Positions 61,067 to 64,000 of a DNA stretch of 64,000 bases are shown piece after piece. Made by a program: the position numbers and the translations under genes. The DNA lies in assembly GCA_036785705.1 (NCBI GenBank), contig JAWUZG010000032.1:14836001-14900000 (forward strand), given 5' to 3'. The first letter of the stretch is position 1. Each line of letters starts with the position of its first letter. The notes beneath the pieces are model-generated. The model was not told where the DNA came from. It ran no database searches and saw only the letters and a program-made list of their open reading frames with translations. The stretch is from Acanthornis magna (lineage: Eukaryota > Chordata > Aves > Passeriformes > Acanthizidae).

Positions 61067-62848
61067 ACACAACCTTGCTGCACTGAGAAGACAGCTCCAC
61101 TTCCAGTCAAGGTGGGTGAGTTTCTGATGCCTTGGCTGGAATAGTAATTGTTAGCATGTTTATATAGAGCAGGTCTCTGATGCCACTAAAGCCAAGCAAC
61201 ACTTGTAGGATGGATCCTACCAGTGAATACAGCAATCAGCTGTCTTAGATGAGAGTCAGAGACCTTCTGGAGATACACAGGCATGAGGATCTGGGAACAT
61301 ATGCAGGAGTCTGGGTCCTCTCCACAGCTGTCAATGATGACTTGCAAAGCCCTGGTTATCTTCTAGTGCTGCTTGAGGATGACCAGGCCAGTCATGTCAA
61401 TATGTAGGCCACACTCCTGCATGAGCAAGGAAGAATGGTCTCAAGTACCAGCTGGTTTTGGTTCCTGGCTTAGCCATGGCTTAGCCATGGACTGCTTAGA
61501 CAAGACCCTTCAAATCTCTGCAATGGCTCCACCATCAGCTCCAGTACTGTGGCAGTGGGAGAGTGTCACAGAAAAGCTTTCTATCAGGCTCAAATAACCA
61601 TACACACTGTGGCTGCAAGTAGTTTTCTCCCCTGCTTTGAAGCTGACTTGCCCAAATTGAAGCTGAATGAAGGGTGATAGAGAGCTCTTTGTCTCTTTTC
61701 CCACATACGATGATAAATGTTCCTCCTATGGTTTCATTTTTAAATCAAAGCAATTTTAATCTATTGTGCTTTCTCTGCACCTTTATTTAATTTTCAGCCT
61801 CTTGGCATTTTCCTTTTACTCTTCTTCAAAATTTGTTATGATTTTTATTGTCTGATTAAATTAATTTAGGGCTTCACTTGTCATTTGTTTATTGTCTGAC
61901 TCACTAGCTCCCTTCACTCTCCCACGGTTTAATACTTAGTACACATTGTATTTCCCAGCTTTAGCAATCTTTTCTCCATCTTCCTTGGCTGTTATCCAGT
62001 ATTTTGCTTATGAGTAGTTTTCATGCCATAAATTCTTCCCATTGTTATCCATCAACACTGGAAACCTTTGAGTCCACTTCTCAGCAAAGAAGTAGATTGT
62101 GCCACTAGTCCTTCAATTTTCAGTACTACCTAGTAGCACTGTGACTAGTTCAGCCACCACATTTGTTTCTTTTCTGATACCAAATGTAAACTTTCGAAAA
62201 TCTGAGAGAGGTGTTTTTAACCATGAAGTTGTGCTGGTATCTCCAGCCTTGTTATCCCAACATACCTTGCTTTTTTGCCCTTGTTGCTTCTGTGAAGATG
62301 GTAGGAAAATTAAGTTTAATTATATTTTATTCCTATAACTGACTTTGTTTTTTTTTCTCCTGGAAAGTCACATAAATATTTGAAACTAATCAATGTAGCA
62401 CAGTGACAGGATACTCCATCAGCAATTCACCAGGGTTTACTTTCTCAACGCTCATGATGGAGGATTTAATCATAGTCACGAAGGTAAGAGTTGGGAATAA
62501 GTTTTATAGTGCATTTTTATACTTCCCTCTTGGGACTGATAGCTGGGGAGTCTTCCCTGGACACAAAGTATGACTGTATTTTTGTGCTTTATGTTTCTCA
62601 AATCTCCTTTGGGGCATCTTGCTATAACATCTTCTCCTCCTATTTAACCTCTACCTGCTTCAGGACAGGGCTGCCCCCATCACATGGACTTGTACTCTGC
62701 TTCCTACTATGAAACTTCAAAATCCGGAGCTACTGCCATGGGCTGTGTTAAAGAAAAAAGGAAAAGGAAATGAAGAACTAAAGTTCTTCAACTTCTTTTT
62801 GAGTTCCTTAGCTCCCTTTTACGTCAAGAGTTTTTTTTCTGGATGTTA
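61067..62848. other. Spacer between ERVL LTR and CR1 tail
   Basis: 61.1-61.7 kb is higher in G+C than its surroundings and could be an unrecognised old repeat, but I cannot assign it. The rest is T-rich unique-looking DNA. Confidence 0.55.
61467..61490 (+). repeat. 11-bp tandem duplication
   Basis: GGCTTAGCCAT twice in a row followed by GG. Each unit contains the palindrome CCATGG at its junction. Confidence 0.85.
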
Positions 62849-63024
62849 TAGTCATAGAAGCATAGAAAATTTTGGGTGGAAATGACCTTTAAATTCCACC
62901 TAGTCCAATCCCCATGCAGTGAGCAGGGACATCTTCAACTAGATCAAGTTGCTCAGAGCCCCATCCAATCTGGCCTTGAAATTTTCCAGGCTTTTACCAT
63001 CCTCATCATAAAAAACTTCTAAAT
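62849..63024 (-). mobile_element. CR1 LINE 3' tail
   Basis: Minus-strand tail of about 175 bp: TCATAGAAGCATAGAAAATT, CCACCTAGTCCAATCCCCAT, GTTGCTCAGAGCCCCATCCA, CTGGCCTTGAAATTTTCCAG. Well-preserved order of CR1 3' motifs. Confidence 0.88.
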
Positions 63025-64000
63025 TAGATATAAGGATTGTCGTATCCTGCAAGCTCAGAGGACATCAGTCTCTTTTCACTATCATAAAGGACTTATTAAA
63101 ATATATGATAACTTGCTTACTAGGAACAAGTTGCAAGAAACATATATGGATATTATAAGTGTCATTTTCATTCCCTCCCATGTAATCCAAAAATTGTTCT
63201 TGAAGACATGGAAAATCATCCAGAAATTAATAATCAGCTCTTGCTGGAGAGAAGCATCTCAGCATTAATTGTGTCTCTTATGAGGAGACTTTAGGCATAT
63301 CACTTCCACTCCAACTGATCGTAAACCAAGCACTGTGAATGGTTTCACATTTATATCCATATCAAGCTGATGCCAGTTTATGACTGTTACGTTCTTTTTA
63401 AATACTAAAGTCTTGGTTTTGATCTGTACAGATAAGGCCCGTTGGTTTCATTACAAGGTATATAGTATGATTCCATAAAGCTGCCTATTATTTATATTAG
63501 TGTTATATATGAGCTGTTAGAACTTCATTCTCAAACATCACCCTAGCAAGAGAACTAGCATATCAGGCCTATTGTCACTGAAGGGCTTTTCCATATTTGA
63601 CAGTTTAAACATACCTGGTGTTCTCATTTTAGCTTCTCTTTCTAAACCATTTGCTTAACTATAGCATGTTCTTCTAGCAGTTTTGTTTTGCTCTTTCTGG
63701 GGAATGGTCATGCCATGTGTTTGCCCAGAGTATACAGAGGACAGAATGGTGTTTGGACCTGGTGGCACTCACTTCTGCCCTTCTCTTTTCTGTCCCAATG
63801 AGTTCCATTTGAGAGCAAGGTGCCAGTAGGGATCTCAGAAAAATGTGGACTTGGAAACACAGTGTGGCTTGGATTAGGCCTGGCAGGGTCACTGGACTGA
63901 GTTTTTGACCTAAGTGAGCTGAAAAGAGGCAGTTTTTCTCTGCCTAAGAAAGATTTTGGATGGATACAAAACCCCCTTATTGAGTACAGACTTACAAATT
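63025..64000. other. Non-coding right end of the window
   Basis: No exon, including none of MRAP2, and no recognised repeat. Confidence 0.6.

Noticed and set aside
61190..61364. 58-codon stop-free minus-strand frame with protein-like composition
   Set aside because: Length is expected by chance; stops bound it on both sides, and there is no similarity I can name and no splice context.
1..64000. CRISPR array, tRNA, rRNA, operon or phage-like system
   Set aside because: No regularly spaced repeats, no cloverleaf-like sequences noticed, and gene structure is plainly that of a vertebrate nuclear genome.

Overview
This window is vertebrate nuclear DNA, almost certainly from a bird. Coding sequence is split into GT-AG exons, promoters sit in CpG islands, and the interspersed repeats are mostly short, 5'-truncated CR1 LINE tails plus one avian ERVL-type solo LTR. 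No bacterial, plasmid or phage features, CRISPR arrays or tRNA/rRNA genes were seen. The species cannot be fixed from the sequence alone.

Layout. Positions 1 to about 12.0 kb are AT-rich non-coding DNA with two small CR1 tails and simple repeats. A CpG island at about 12.0-13.15 kb holds the promoter (TATA box) and first two exons of RIPPLY2, a three-exon gene for a 143-residue transcriptional corepressor adaptor with a WRPW motif; its last exon and poly(A) signal lie near 14.8-15.07 kb. A second CpG island at about 15.8-16.6 kb is the promoter and first exon of CYB5R4 (NCB5OR). All 16 CYB5R4 coding exons were traced from 16240 to 46585; every phase joins and gives an intact 523-residue protein with cytochrome b5, CS and cytochrome b5 reductase-like FAD/NADH domains. 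Its introns carry several CR1 fragments.

Downstream, about 47.1-64 kb is again non-coding. It contains a roughly 680-bp CR1 copy (48.4-49.1 kb), a 39-bp imperfect direct repeat near 56 kb, a GC-richer patch at 58.9-59.4 kb that could be the 5' end of the next gene (MRAP2 in the vertebrate gene order SNAP91-RIPPLY2-CYB5R4-MRAP2), a minus-strand ERVL solo LTR (60.5-61.07 kb) and two more CR1 tails.

The two genes are neighbours in tandem on the + strand but have unrelated roles: RIPPLY2 acts in somite segmentation, and CYB5R4 is an ER-associated soluble NAD(P)H haem/flavin oxidoreductase. I did not find a convincing new biological system. The items worth a second look are the possible MRAP2 promoter and microexon, the close RIPPLY2-CYB5R4 spacing, an in-frame upstream ATG in CYB5R4, a weak exon 2 splice donor, and the direct repeat near 56 kb.
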